Assembly: GCA_964493635.1 (NCBI GenBank)
Contig: CAZBOW010000018.1
Coordinates: 1-43,055 of the forward strand
Direction: 5' to 3'
Length of the DNA stretch: 43,055 nt
Source: OLB6 sp964493635
GTDB taxonomy: Bacteria; Bacteroidota; Ignavibacteria; Kapaibacteriales; Kapaibacteriaceae
Position numbers and translations under genes: made by a program. How positions within the stretch are numbered: the first letter of the stretch is position 1; the number at the start of each line of letters is the position of its first letter. The notes under the pieces were generated by a model that did no database searches, was not told the origin of the DNA, and saw only the letters and a list, made by a program, of their open reading frames with translations. Below, one piece after another: positions 1 through 6,737 of this stretch.

Positions 1-447
1 AGGGTCGTACCAGGCGTTGTAGATCTGCAGGAACATCCACTGCGTCCATTTCACATAGGCCGGATCGGTGGTGTTGACCATCCGCGTCCAGTCGAAGTCG
101 AAGCCGATGCGGTTGAGTTGACGCTTGAACGTGGCTACGTTGCGCTCGGTGATCTGAGCCGGGTGGATGTTCTCCACCATGGCCTGTCGCTCGGTTGGCA
201 ATCCAAAGGCATCAAAGCCCATGGGGTGCAGAACGTTATATCCGCACATCCGCTTGAAGCGGCTTACGATGTCGGTAGCGGTGTAGCCCTCGGGATGGCC
301 GATATGGAGTCCGGTCCCAGAGGGGTAGGGAAACATGTCCAGCACGTAGTAGCTGGGCTTCGTGGGGTCTTCGGTGACCGCATACGTGTGATGCTCAGCC
401 CAGTACTGTTGCCAGCGGGCTTCAACGGTCGCAAATGGATAATGCAT
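1..447 (-). CDS. leuS: Leucyl-tRNA synthetase, N-terminal part (runs off the window)
   Basis: Reading the minus strand from the ATG at 447 gives 149 codons open to the window edge. The protein starts MHYPFATVEARWQQYW and contains MFPYPSG followed by GLHIGHPEGYTATD. This is the class I HIGH signature (LHIGH) in the setting typical of bacterial leucyl-tRNA synthetase, which charges tRNA-Leu in the cytoplasm. The later stretch GFDAFGLPTERQA also fits this family. Only the start of the Rossmann catalytic domain is present; the editing domain, the KMSKS motif and the C-terminus lie outside the window. The gene diverges from the aldo/keto reductase at 500 with 52 bp between the start codons. A TAAGTTTG box ends 4 nt before the ATG, so the mRNA may be nearly leaderless. 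Confidence 0.93.
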   Translation of the reverse strand, partial: MHYPFATVEARWQQYWAEHHTYAVTEDPTKPSYYVLDMFPYPSGTGLHIGHPEGYTATDIVSRFKRMCGYNVLHPMGFDAFGLPTERQAMVENIHPAQITERNVATFKRQLNRIGFDFDWTRMVNTTDPAYVKWTQWMFLQIYNAWYDP

Positions 448-451
448 ACGG

Positions 452-459
452 CAAACTTA
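452..459 (-). promoter_or_regulatory. Candidate -7 box (TAAGTTTG) of leuS
   Basis: On the minus strand TAAGTTTG matches the Bacteroidota -7 consensus TAnnTTTG exactly. It is followed by only 4 nt (CCGT) before the leuS ATG at 447. A TTG lies 17 nt upstream as a possible -33 element. Transcription would then start at or within a few bases of the start codon. The consensus is established for Bacteroidota sigma factors; its use here is inference. Confidence 0.45.
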
Positions 460-499
460 ACTTGCGGCGCTCTCTGCAATACAAGCCAGGAACAAATCG

Positions 500-1471
500 A
501 TGAATTACCGCAACCTTGGACGCGCCGGCGTCAAGATTTCACCGCTCACGCTGGGTACCATGAACTTTGGCCCGTGGCAGGACGAAGCCACCTCCTTTGC
601 CATTATGGATCGTGCGTTGGAGCATGGCATCAATTTCTTTGATACCGCCAATGTATACGGCTTCGACAAGGGTAAGGGGCTCACCGAAGAGATCATGGGT
701 CGGTGGTTTGCTCAGGGCGGCGGTCGTCGTCAGAGGGTCGTCCTGGCAACCAAGCTCTATGGTGCCATGAGCGACGATATCAACGACCGCGGTAACTCTG
801 CCTACAACATCCGCCGCGCCGTTGAAGCCTCGCTGCGCCGGATGCAGACCGATCACATCGATCTGATCCAAATGCATCACATCGACCGCTCCACGCCGTG
901 GGAAGAAGTCTGGCAGGCCATGGAGCAACTGATTCGAGAGGGCAAGATCACCTACGTTGGCTCGAGCAACTTTGCGGCCTGGAACATTGCCATGGCCAAC
1001 GAGCGGGCTGCACAGCGGCATCTGCTGGGTCTGATTAGCGAGCAGAGCGTCTACTCGCTGCGCAACCGACACATCGAACTCGAAGTGATCCCCGCCAGTA
1101 AAGCCTACGGCATGGCGGTGCTTCCGTGGAGTCCGCTGGCCGGGGGCCTACTGGCCGGCATCTACAGTACCGACGATTCTGTTCGCCGCAAGCGCCCGGC
1201 GCTTCTGGAATCGGCCGAGAAACTGCGTCCGCAGATCGAAGCCTACGAGGAACTGTGTCGGTCCATTGGTGTCGACTATGCCGATGTTGCCCTTGCGTGG
1301 GTCCTTCAGCGCGACGGCATCACCAGCCCGATCATCGGTCCGCGCACCATCGAACAACTCGACCAGAACGTCGCCTGCTTGGACATCACGCTCAGCACGG
1401 ACGTCCTAGCCAAACTCGACGAAATCTGGCCGGGGCCGGGAAATCAGGCACCTGAAGCCTATGCGTGGTAG
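500..1471 (+). CDS. Aldo/keto reductase family oxidoreductase
   Basis: This 323-aa protein is an NADPH-dependent carbonyl reductase of the aldo/keto reductase superfamily, expected to be a cytosolic (beta/alpha)8 barrel. The catalytic tetrad is visible: D48 and Y53 in FFDTANVYG, K85 in LATKLYG, and H126 in DLIQMHHID. The cofactor-binding strands VGSSNF and the C-terminal IIGPRTIEQLDQN are also typical. The N-terminus (MNYRNLGRAGVKISPLTLG) is that of the MocA/YajO-like branch; the substrate cannot be told from sequence. Length is normal. The last 67 bp of coding sequence plus 17 bp of 3' flank are repeated almost exactly at 5360-5443. The neighbouring minus-strand gene, in its present frame, reads antisense into the end of this gene. 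Confidence 0.93.
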   Translation: MNYRNLGRAGVKISPLTLGTMNFGPWQDEATSFAIMDRALEHGINFFDTANVYGFDKGKGLTEEIMGRWFAQGGGRRQRVVLATKLYGAMSDDINDRGNSAYNIRRAVEASLRRMQTDHIDLIQMHHIDRSTPWEEVWQAMEQLIREGKITYVGSSNFAAWNIAMANERAAQRHLLGLISEQSVYSLRNRHIELEVIPASKAYGMAVLPWSPLAGGLLAGIYSTDDSVRRKRPALLESAEKLRPQIEAYEELCRSIGVDYADVALAWVLQRDGITSPIIGPRTIEQLDQNVACLDITLSTDVLAKLDEIWPGPGNQAPEAYAW

Positions 1472-1486
1472 TGAGTGGTAGGGGCT
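1403..1486. repeat. 84-bp direct repeat, copy 1 (3' end of the aldo/keto reductase gene)
   Basis: Positions 1403-1486 and 5360-5443 are identical except for one A/G difference (CTAGCCAAAC versus CTAGCCGAAC). Copy 1 covers the last 22 codons with the stop, plus the 15-17 bases after it. Weaker similarity continues past both copies: CGCGCGAGCTG at 1487-1497 and CGGGCGAGCTG at 5453-5463, with a 9-base insertion in copy 2. The two copies bracket a block of three minus-strand genes. Confidence 0.95.
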
Positions 1487-3475
1487 CGCGCGAGCTGGGC
1501 CGTGCGAAGAACCGGAGATCATCACCATGGGGCGTAGAGGGTGTTGAATGAGATACGTTTGCCACCTGATGTTGCAACAACAACGTAGGCACCCGCAGGT
1601 ACATCGTTCATGACAACCGTGGTGCGGATGAGCGGCTCTGCTGATTTGTATCCCTGTCCGCGGGCTACAGGACGCACAGAAAGCATTCATGTCCCCAGAG
1701 TATGGGGCTACACGTGGCTTGCCGCAGGGAACGCCAAGGTCGATGGCCAGCCGTGTTTCGGTACCGATGACTGTTTCACCCTGTATAGCAATCTCCTCTC
1801 CGGCTACGTACTCAGCACTTACCTCAGAGGTTGCTGTGCCTACCGTCGCATTTGCGAAGTCAATTGTACGTTTGACATACGTTGTATGATCCCCATAATG
1901 AAGTACCGTGCCGGTAATCGTGAGATCCTCAGCGTAGTCCGGCATTCCCGATCCTGTCAGTGTGTCATCAACATTGATGAGCTCCACTGGCAACGTATAG
2001 ATCATCATCGAACGGTTACGTACGCCATACTCATTGGGCTTGAAGCGCACGTCCATCACGAGTCGTATTGCCACCGAATCATCGCTGCGGAATGATCCTG
2101 CACTGTTGTTGGTGTGTGCACGTGGACAGATCTGTCCACGCATTAATCCAAGTGGCAAATCCTGCAGGCACTCTAGGCCGACAAAACTGCCGTCCTTTGT
2201 CCACGGCGTTCCGGGGAGTGCGATGCTTTGGTTGTTGGTCGTTAGCGGAGAAGTCGTCGTGTAGGATCCACGGAGTGAAATCTCTCCTTGCATATACGAG
2301 GGGAGATAGTTCTCGGGAATAATGTCATCATCGCTGGCTTTCAGAAGCTTTGAGAGGAGTTTCGAAGCCACTCCGACGCCTTTCAAGAGTAATGAAACCT
2401 TGACACCAACTAACATGGCGCTGGCACCGAATAAGCTCGCGACATCGCCCGCTACAGTCAGTGCATCGGCGATCCCCAAGAGGAGAGAGCCGGTGTTTCG
2501 ATTCCACTGTTCACGGACCCACAAATCATAGCTCTGCGCCAGCGCATACTTATCCTTTGCCACAATGGCACCGGGGCGGAGATCCAACGCGTTCTGTGCA
2601 TCCAAACTCGCTAGGTAGGCCTCAGGGTCTTGAATCATACCGCTACGATACGGTAGAGCTCGTGTGTCTGTATGAGCGTCGAGTGTTGACACGGTACCTG
2701 CGTAGAGTCCGTAGAGCTTGCTGTTGCCGTTTGTAACCACAACATGTTCGGTTCTCAGTCGCTGGTCTGTGGTACACGAACAGGGATCGTAGAAAACAGG
2801 CACATCTCCGTGGAACCACCTGCCGGGCATGTTTGGCGGATGACTAAAGCGAGTGGATACCGTTCGCGTTGGCGAGGGTTGATCTAGGGGGTTCAGCACT
2901 CCACCTGTTCCGGCGAAAAGGCCAGAGGTATGCGGGCCACCTCTAACTCTAGAATCCAAGAACCAGCGCATCTCGGCCATGTTGGCAGAATTTATTGCCA
3001 GAGGGGTAACAAGCGCGCGAAGTGTTGACGTGTACTTGTTGTACAGGATCAGATACCCCTCGGAGAAGTCATTCAATGGACGTACCGTCGACTCAGAGTT
3101 ATACTCCATACCGAAGTCGTAGGCAACAAGCTCCCAACCGTCACGAGGTTGCATGTCGCTGCTCGCGTGCTTGGCAACGTACTCCAGGTCGCTGTCATTC
3201 GAGTAGAACGGCGAGATGATGTGCATGTAGTCCGCGTTCAGCGGAGGAGGTGGGTTCACGCTTCCCATCGGAACATTCTTCCACGCTATTGGCCACCAGG
3301 CGCGTATCCAGTCGAATCGATTAGTGTGATATGGCTCGGCTGCGGCTTCAGCCGCTGGCCGCACGTACCTGGCATCGGGATTCGTGTGCACGTCGTTGAT
3401 CTCACATGCTGACTGGGCCATAGCAGTGAAGTGCGGTACGCATGCAACGAACAATGCTGCTGCACGTCGTTTCAT
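1406..3475 (-). CDS. Secreted T9SS-type protein of unknown function, frameshifted near the C-terminus
   Basis: The open frame gives 689 aa with a signal peptide (MKRRAAALFVACVPHFTAMAQS). I do not recognise the body of the protein. A long hydrophobic or amphipathic stretch lies at about residues 335-382 (IADALTVAGDVASLFGASA and onward), which is odd for a soluble exported protein. From about codon 595 the frame becomes Cys/His/Arg-rich and looks non-coding, reading antisense into the aldo/keto reductase. In the +1 frame, positions 1686-1522 encode a convincing T9SS sorting domain. The distance from start to that stop (1954 nt) is 3n+1, so a one-base insertion (or two-base loss) near 1640-1690 best explains it. 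The true product was probably about 650 aa. The start overlaps the upstream lipoprotein stop by 4 bp (3472-3475). Confidence 0.7.
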   Translation of the reverse strand: MKRRAAALFVACVPHFTAMAQSACEINDVHTNPDARYVRPAAEAAAEPYHTNRFDWIRAWWPIAWKNVPMGSVNPPPPLNADYMHIISPFYSNDSDLEYVAKHASSDMQPRDGWELVAYDFGMEYNSESTVRPLNDFSEGYLILYNKYTSTLRALVTPLAINSANMAEMRWFLDSRVRGGPHTSGLFAGTGGVLNPLDQPSPTRTVSTRFSHPPNMPGRWFHGDVPVFYDPCSCTTDQRLRTEHVVVTNGNSKLYGLYAGTVSTLDAHTDTRALPYRSGMIQDPEAYLASLDAQNALDLRPGAIVAKDKYALAQSYDLWVREQWNRNTGSLLLGIADALTVAGDVASLFGASAMLVGVKVSLLLKGVGVASKLLSKLLKASDDDIIPENYLPSYMQGEISLRGSYTTTSPLTTNNQSIALPGTPWTKDGSFVGLECLQDLPLGLMRGQICPRAHTNNSAGSFRSDDSVAIRLVMDVRFKPNEYGVRNRSMMIYTLPVELINVDDTLTGSGMPDYAEDLTITGTVLHYGDHTTYVKRTIDFANATVGTATSEVSAEYVAGEEIAIQGETVIGTETRLAIDLGVPCGKPRVAPYSGDMNAFCASCSPRTGIQISRAAHPHHGCHERCTCGCLRCCCNIRWQTYLIQHPLRPMVMISGSSHGPARASPYHSLPRIGFRCLISRPRPDFVEFG
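1522..1686 (-). pseudogene. Out-of-frame T9SS C-terminal sorting domain of the preceding gene
   Basis: In the frame shifted by +1 from the 3475 gene, an ATG at 1686 immediately follows a TGA (ATGAATG at 1690-1684) and opens 54 codons ending TGA at 1524-1522. The peptide contains IRTTVVMNDVPAGAYVVVAT followed by a Gly-Gly-Lys-Arg turn and a final beta strand. That is the usual pattern of the last strands of a T9SS type A sorting domain (L/V-P-AG-Y-VV, then G, then a basic residue). It can only be fused to the exported protein by a frameshift. A sequencing error, a real mutation and programmed frameshifting are all possible. Confidence 0.6.
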
Positions 3476-4251
3476 TTCACCCTCCGCACACGAATGCTCG
3501 TTACTTCAAGCGCTGCGGATCGAGCAAACTGGTACAGTCCGTGATTGGAGTCCGAAAGTGCTAACTCACCATACATTGACTGGCATTCTCCACCTAATGA
3601 CGACCTTTCGAAATTCACTGCGTAGCGGCGCATCACGAGGTACATATCATGTGAGAACCACGCAGTATCACATCCCCGGGTTGCGCCGAGAACATAGTCC
3701 TGAGGGCCAGTGTTCCGTGAGCCCGGAATCCGCTCATTATACAGCACCCGCAGCGTATCGATGCGGGTCTCGGCGGGATCCACCGGTACCCACTTCCCGA
3801 TAGCAAGGCTGAAGCTGTAGTCGCCACATACAAACGTTCGCTCGAGGTCTCGCTCTACGACCGTGTCCCGTCTTGGTGATTCAGATCGGAAGCGCTTGAA
3901 CAGTTTGGCCTGAACTGGATGTGTCCCGCGAGGAATACGCGTTACCATGAAGCTTTGGGCTGTGTAGATTCCGGCCCCTAGACTCCATCGTATCGAGTCC
4001 GGTACATTGGCACTGTCGATGCGGAATCGGGCTGTGCCATAACAAATTGTGTCTCCGGGTGTAGTTGTGTTGATCTCCTTCGACGGATTAAAGCCTGTCA
4101 TCGGCTCTTCCACAACAATCCTCGGATTCCACGCAGCGATCTGTTCTTCGATCGTGGGGGGCGGCGGCGCAGGTGGTGCTGTTGGCTCCTTGTCGCATGC
4201 AGAAATGGTGGCCGCCATAGAGGACGCCACGAGAATGTGGGTGAATCTCAT
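3472..4251 (-). CDS. Putative lipoprotein, unknown function
   Basis: This 259-aa protein has a lipoprotein signal peptide with the lipobox ending at C19 (MAATISAC) and then a Pro-rich linker (APPAPPPPTIEEQ). It is expected to be anchored in the envelope. The remainder is beta-rich and I recognise no family in it; residues such as DTICYGTARFRIDSANVPDSIRW suggest a beta-sandwich. It is the middle gene of a coupled trio: its ATG overlaps the TGA that ends the tail-fibre-like frame (4248-4251), and its own stop overlaps the ATG of the T9SS protein (3472-3475). Base composition is lower in GC than the flanking house-keeping genes. Confidence 0.8.
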   Translation of the reverse strand: MRFTHILVASSMAATISACDKEPTAPPAPPPPTIEEQIAAWNPRIVVEEPMTGFNPSKEINTTTPGDTICYGTARFRIDSANVPDSIRWSLGAGIYTAQSFMVTRIPRGTHPVQAKLFKRFRSESPRRDTVVERDLERTFVCGDYSFSLAIGKWVPVDPAETRIDTLRVLYNERIPGSRNTGPQDYVLGATRGCDTAWFSHDMYLVMRRYAVNFERSSLGGECQSMYGELALSDSNHGLYQFARSAALEVTSIRVRRVK

Positions 4252-4358
4252 GGGTTTGCTCCGTTGGGAACTGAGCTGAGGCGTGCGACCTTTTTCTCGA
4301 GTTCGATCACGTACAGCATCAGCTCCTCGATCTTTCGAAGGAGTGCAGCCTGCATGAC
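4248..4358 (-). pseudogene. Severed C-terminal coiled coil of the tail-fibre-like gene
   Basis: Directly after the TAA at 4361-4359 the same frame stays open for 36 codons, VMQAALLRKIEELMLYVIEL and on through EKKVARL, to a TGA at 4250-4248. This is the Leu-zipper-like coiled coil that normally ends Bacteroidota secreted proteins of the LPSLxEVExxIxExGHLxGIPS type. The TGA overlaps the next gene's ATG by 4 bp, the same junction style as the next pair downstream. The segment was therefore part of the upstream gene, now cut off by one stop codon. Confidence 0.75.
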
Positions 4359-5147
4359 TTAAACATCTATTCCATCTGTTGTTGCTTGCTCTTCGGATGG
4401 AATGCCTTGCAGATGACCGTGCTCGCGTATGTGTGATTCAACATCACTCAGTGAGGGAAGAACATAGTCTGGACCAAAGTCGTCATCGGACCAGTTCAGC
4501 GGAGTGACGCGCACTTCCTTTGCAAGTACGATACCGTCGACGCTAAGTCTGTTCGTGAATCCGGGCGTTATCTTCGTATTGCAATCGATCCCGACTGTAA
4601 CATCGCCCTGTACGTGCAGAATACTCTTTGGTTCGGTTGTATTGATGCCCACAAATCCTTGTGGCGTGATCCTCATGCGTTCGACGTCTTGGACCATCCC
4701 TTCGGCCGTTGTGGCGAACTTGATTGCCGCACGGTTGCTTCGAGTACTCAGCAAGAGATTATTTGCCTTTTCAGATGCAATCAGTGCAAAGTCATTCGGG
4801 GTTTCAAGAAGCGAATACAGTGGCTGATTCGCGTTTGCATTGTGAAGACTAAGTGTTCCAAAAGGGCCACCATAGCAGTCCGTTCCTATACTGCCCTCGT
4901 TCGTTGTGAGTTTGAGAACAGGCTTGTACTTATGTAGTAAATGCAGCAGTACGTCAGGTAGATTAATGAAGCAATCGTTACATGAGGGATTGTCTTGGTT
5001 CACAATGCGAACGTTTTGGTGGATCCTATCTCCTGGAATACAGCCTTGCTGATTTGGTTGTGCTGTTGCGACCGTTGCCAAAATCATGATCTGAGCAATC
5101 ATCACATACGACAGCCGGCGCGTAACATTAGACATATCACACTTCAT
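4359..5147 (-). CDS. Secreted tail-fibre-domain-like protein, ended by a premature in-frame stop
   Basis: This 262-aa protein has a signal peptide (about residues 1-30, ending VATAQP). It carries a region resembling Bacteroidota tail-fibre/trimeric-adhesin-like proteins: GFVGINTTEPKSILHVQGDV (the VGIGTTxPxxxLHVxG motif), then DYVLPSLSDVESHIREHGHL and GIPSEEQATTDGIDV. Homologues normally continue through a short coiled coil. Here a TAA follows GIDV, and the coiled coil is still encoded in the same frame for 36 codons up to 4248. The TAA could derive from AAA (Lys) by one substitution. Function is unknown; the C-terminal motif is associated with trimeric surface fibres. Alternative start: the Met at codon 5. 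It is the first gene of the coupled trio, with a 366-bp upstream region. Confidence 0.78.
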   Translation of the reverse strand: MKCDMSNVTRRLSYVMIAQIMILATVATAQPNQQGCIPGDRIHQNVRIVNQDNPSCNDCFINLPDVLLHLLHKYKPVLKLTTNEGSIGTDCYGGPFGTLSLHNANANQPLYSLLETPNDFALIASEKANNLLLSTRSNRAAIKFATTAEGMVQDVERMRITPQGFVGINTTEPKSILHVQGDVTVGIDCNTKITPGFTNRLSVDGIVLAKEVRVTPLNWSDDDFGPDYVLPSLSDVESHIREHGHLQGIPSEEQATTDGIDV

Positions 5148-5280
5148 AGATTGATCGTGTAGACAGCGAGAACAGAGTGAAAATGTCTAAAAGAATAACA
5201 GATGCCAAGGAACAGAAAGCGAACCATGTCCGTCTCGATGTGTAACAGAAATGGCATTGGCACACCATGAGAGTGCTATG

Positions 5281-5313
5281 GAAATGTCATGGAAAGGTCA
5301 TGGAAATGTCATG
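5281..5313. repeat. Three tandem 11-bp units
   Basis: GAAATGTCATG, GAAAGGTCATG and GAAATGTCATG follow each other without a spacer, with one difference in the middle unit. They lie about 135 bp upstream of the minus-strand start at 5147. They might be an operator array or simple slippage; the sequence does not decide. Confidence 0.85.
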
Positions 5314-5359
5314 AACAAATGATCCTGCATCTGGAATGTATGATCAATACCTCCCATTA

Positions 5360-5443
5360 GTCCTAGCCGAACTCGACGAAATCTGGCCGGGGCCGGGAAA
5401 TCAGGCACCTGAAGCCTATGCGTGGTAGTGAGTGGTAGGGGCT
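5360..5443. repeat. 84-bp direct repeat, copy 2 (orphan aldo/keto reductase tail)
   Basis: This is the second copy of 1403-1486 in the same orientation, with one substitution. It carries the last codons and stop of the aldo/keto reductase gene but no upstream coding sequence; the bases before it (CTCCCATTAG) do not resemble the gene. It lies about 70 bp beyond the stop of the T9SS gene at 5514, just as copy 1 lies about 35 bp beyond the restored stop of the T9SS gene at 1522. Confidence 0.95.
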
Positions 5444-5513
5444 AATCAAACTCGGGCGAGCTGATGCGGTACTCGTGGGCGGGTGGTGCAACGACGCCAT
5501 TCAATCAGAGTTC

Positions 5514-6620
5514 TTACTCTACGTACACATTCCTTGTACACAGTACAGCGCCACCACTGTGGTAGGTAAGGATGTAGAATCCTGAGGGGAGTGAAACTTG
5601 GATTGACTGTTTTGAAGGAACCACTGAAGCGGTGTAGACGACACGACCAAAAACATCAGCAATAGAGATATGTCCACTGGGACTGCTCCCAAGCCTCACG
5701 GCAACACTGATTCCTTTGGAGTCAACACTTCGGACGTCCATTCCGCACTCCACGCTGTTGTAACACGCCTCGAGTTCAGACACGCTCTCGGAATAGTCTG
5801 CCCAACCAACACTCTTGAGCGTTGTGGATGATTGATGAAAGCCTACTTGGTCACACCTATGAATGCTGTGGGCATCTTCACCGTCCAAATACACGCGCAC
5901 TCTGATACACGTTTGTCTTGGCGTGAGACCATCCGGTATCACTGAATGATCAACAACGCGCGACACAATCGATGCAGCAGGGAACCAAGAGTAACGGCAT
6001 GCATGATCGGTCTCTCCTAGATGCCGAATAGACATCGTGTCTAACTGTTGAATGTTCTGTCCACTTTGAATATCAACAAGATCAACGCTGTAAGACCATG
6101 TCGCGTCTCTAGAGAATCGCCTGCTCTCCAGCTCGTCCGTGAATCGATCGTACCAGTATATCGAGCGGAAAAATCTCAGTGTGTCCCCTAATCGCACCAT
6201 AAAGGGACGGGTTGTACTGCGGTCGTGCAAATCACGCAGTGTCCAGTTGCAAGCGTACTGCGTGTCTGCGCCCACACAAACGCATCGATCGTAGCACCAG
6301 TGGGCTAGACGTAGCTGCTCTCCGTTGGACGAAAACTCCGTGAACATACTCCGCACCACGAAGGAGTCTGTCAAGCACATAAACTGAAACTCAGCAGAAA
6401 GCAAATCAGCCGACAGTGATTTATCTACGTCAGGAGTCCCGTCAGCACCCATAGGTGCGAGACTGTAATCGCCAGAATCACGCAGATCCAAGAGTGTTGA
6501 GTCACAATCAACAGTATTGATCCTCGGAATCTGTGCTGTCGTCTCGTGCGGCCACAGCAGTGCGAGCATCAGTGCAGCAGTGATGAGTGCTACAGTGATG
6601 CAGTGGATTCTTTGGCACAT
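5514..6620 (-). CDS. Secreted protein with T9SS type A sorting domain
   Basis: This 368-aa protein has a signal peptide (hydrophobic core at about residues 8-24, ending HETTAQ) and a body I do not recognise that contains many cysteines (for example WCYDRCVCVG). The C-terminal 70 residues fit a T9SS type A sorting domain: HISIADVFGRVVYTASV, then IQVSLPSGFYILTYHSGG and a basic residue near the end. Such proteins are exported through Sec, cross the outer membrane by the type IX system and are released or attached to the surface. The gene stands alone, with 117 bp before the next gene upstream and an AT-rich 5' region. It belongs to the AT-richer island at 1487-6720. Confidence 0.85.
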   Translation of the reverse strand: MCQRIHCITVALITAALMLALLWPHETTAQIPRINTVDCDSTLLDLRDSGDYSLAPMGADGTPDVDKSLSADLLSAEFQFMCLTDSFVVRSMFTEFSSNGEQLRLAHWCYDRCVCVGADTQYACNWTLRDLHDRSTTRPFMVRLGDTLRFFRSIYWYDRFTDELESRRFSRDATWSYSVDLVDIQSGQNIQQLDTMSIRHLGETDHACRYSWFPAASIVSRVVDHSVIPDGLTPRQTCIRVRVYLDGEDAHSIHRCDQVGFHQSSTTLKSVGWADYSESVSELEACYNSVECGMDVRSVDSKGISVAVRLGSSPSGHISIADVFGRVVYTASVVPSKQSIQVSLPSGFYILTYHSGGAVLCTRNVYVE

Positions 6621-6737
6621 ACAACCTCCGTCCCGAATGTGGGTGGTGTGTAGATAGTGTGTGCCCCCTCTGCGGGGAAAGTACTTGATATAATTTGAAA
6701 AATGAAAGTCCGACGTTCAATCTTCAAGGTGTTTTGC

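Larger units (their letters stand above)
5148..5513. other. Intergenic region with tandem repeat and copy 2 of the 84-bp repeat
   Basis: This 366-bp AT-rich stretch has no credible gene. It holds the likely promoter region of the minus-strand trio (near 5148-5230), a short 11-bp tandem repeat (5281-5313) and the duplicated aldo/keto reductase 3' end (5360-5443). About 70 bp of unremarkable sequence then precede the stop of the next minus-strand gene. I could not find a clear TAnnTTTG box or a terminator hairpin in it. Confidence 0.7.

Noticed and set aside
118..642. Plus-strand open frame over the start of the window
   Set aside because: It is antisense to leuS, whose HIGH motif is clear on the minus strand, and it runs into the aldo/keto reductase in another frame.
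1406..1521. The last 38 codons of the 689-aa frame as real protein
   Set aside because: They read antisense through the end of the aldo/keto reductase and lack any sorting-domain pattern; the +1 frame stops at 1522 with a convincing domain.
5360..5443. Target-site duplication of a transposon around 1487-5359
   Set aside because: At 84 bp it is far longer than transposase-made duplications, there are no terminal inverted repeats that I can see, and no transposase lies between.
6664..6678. Terminator hairpin (CCCC-GGGG) upstream of the 6620 gene
   Set aside because: The stem is only about 4 bp and neither strand has a following T tract.
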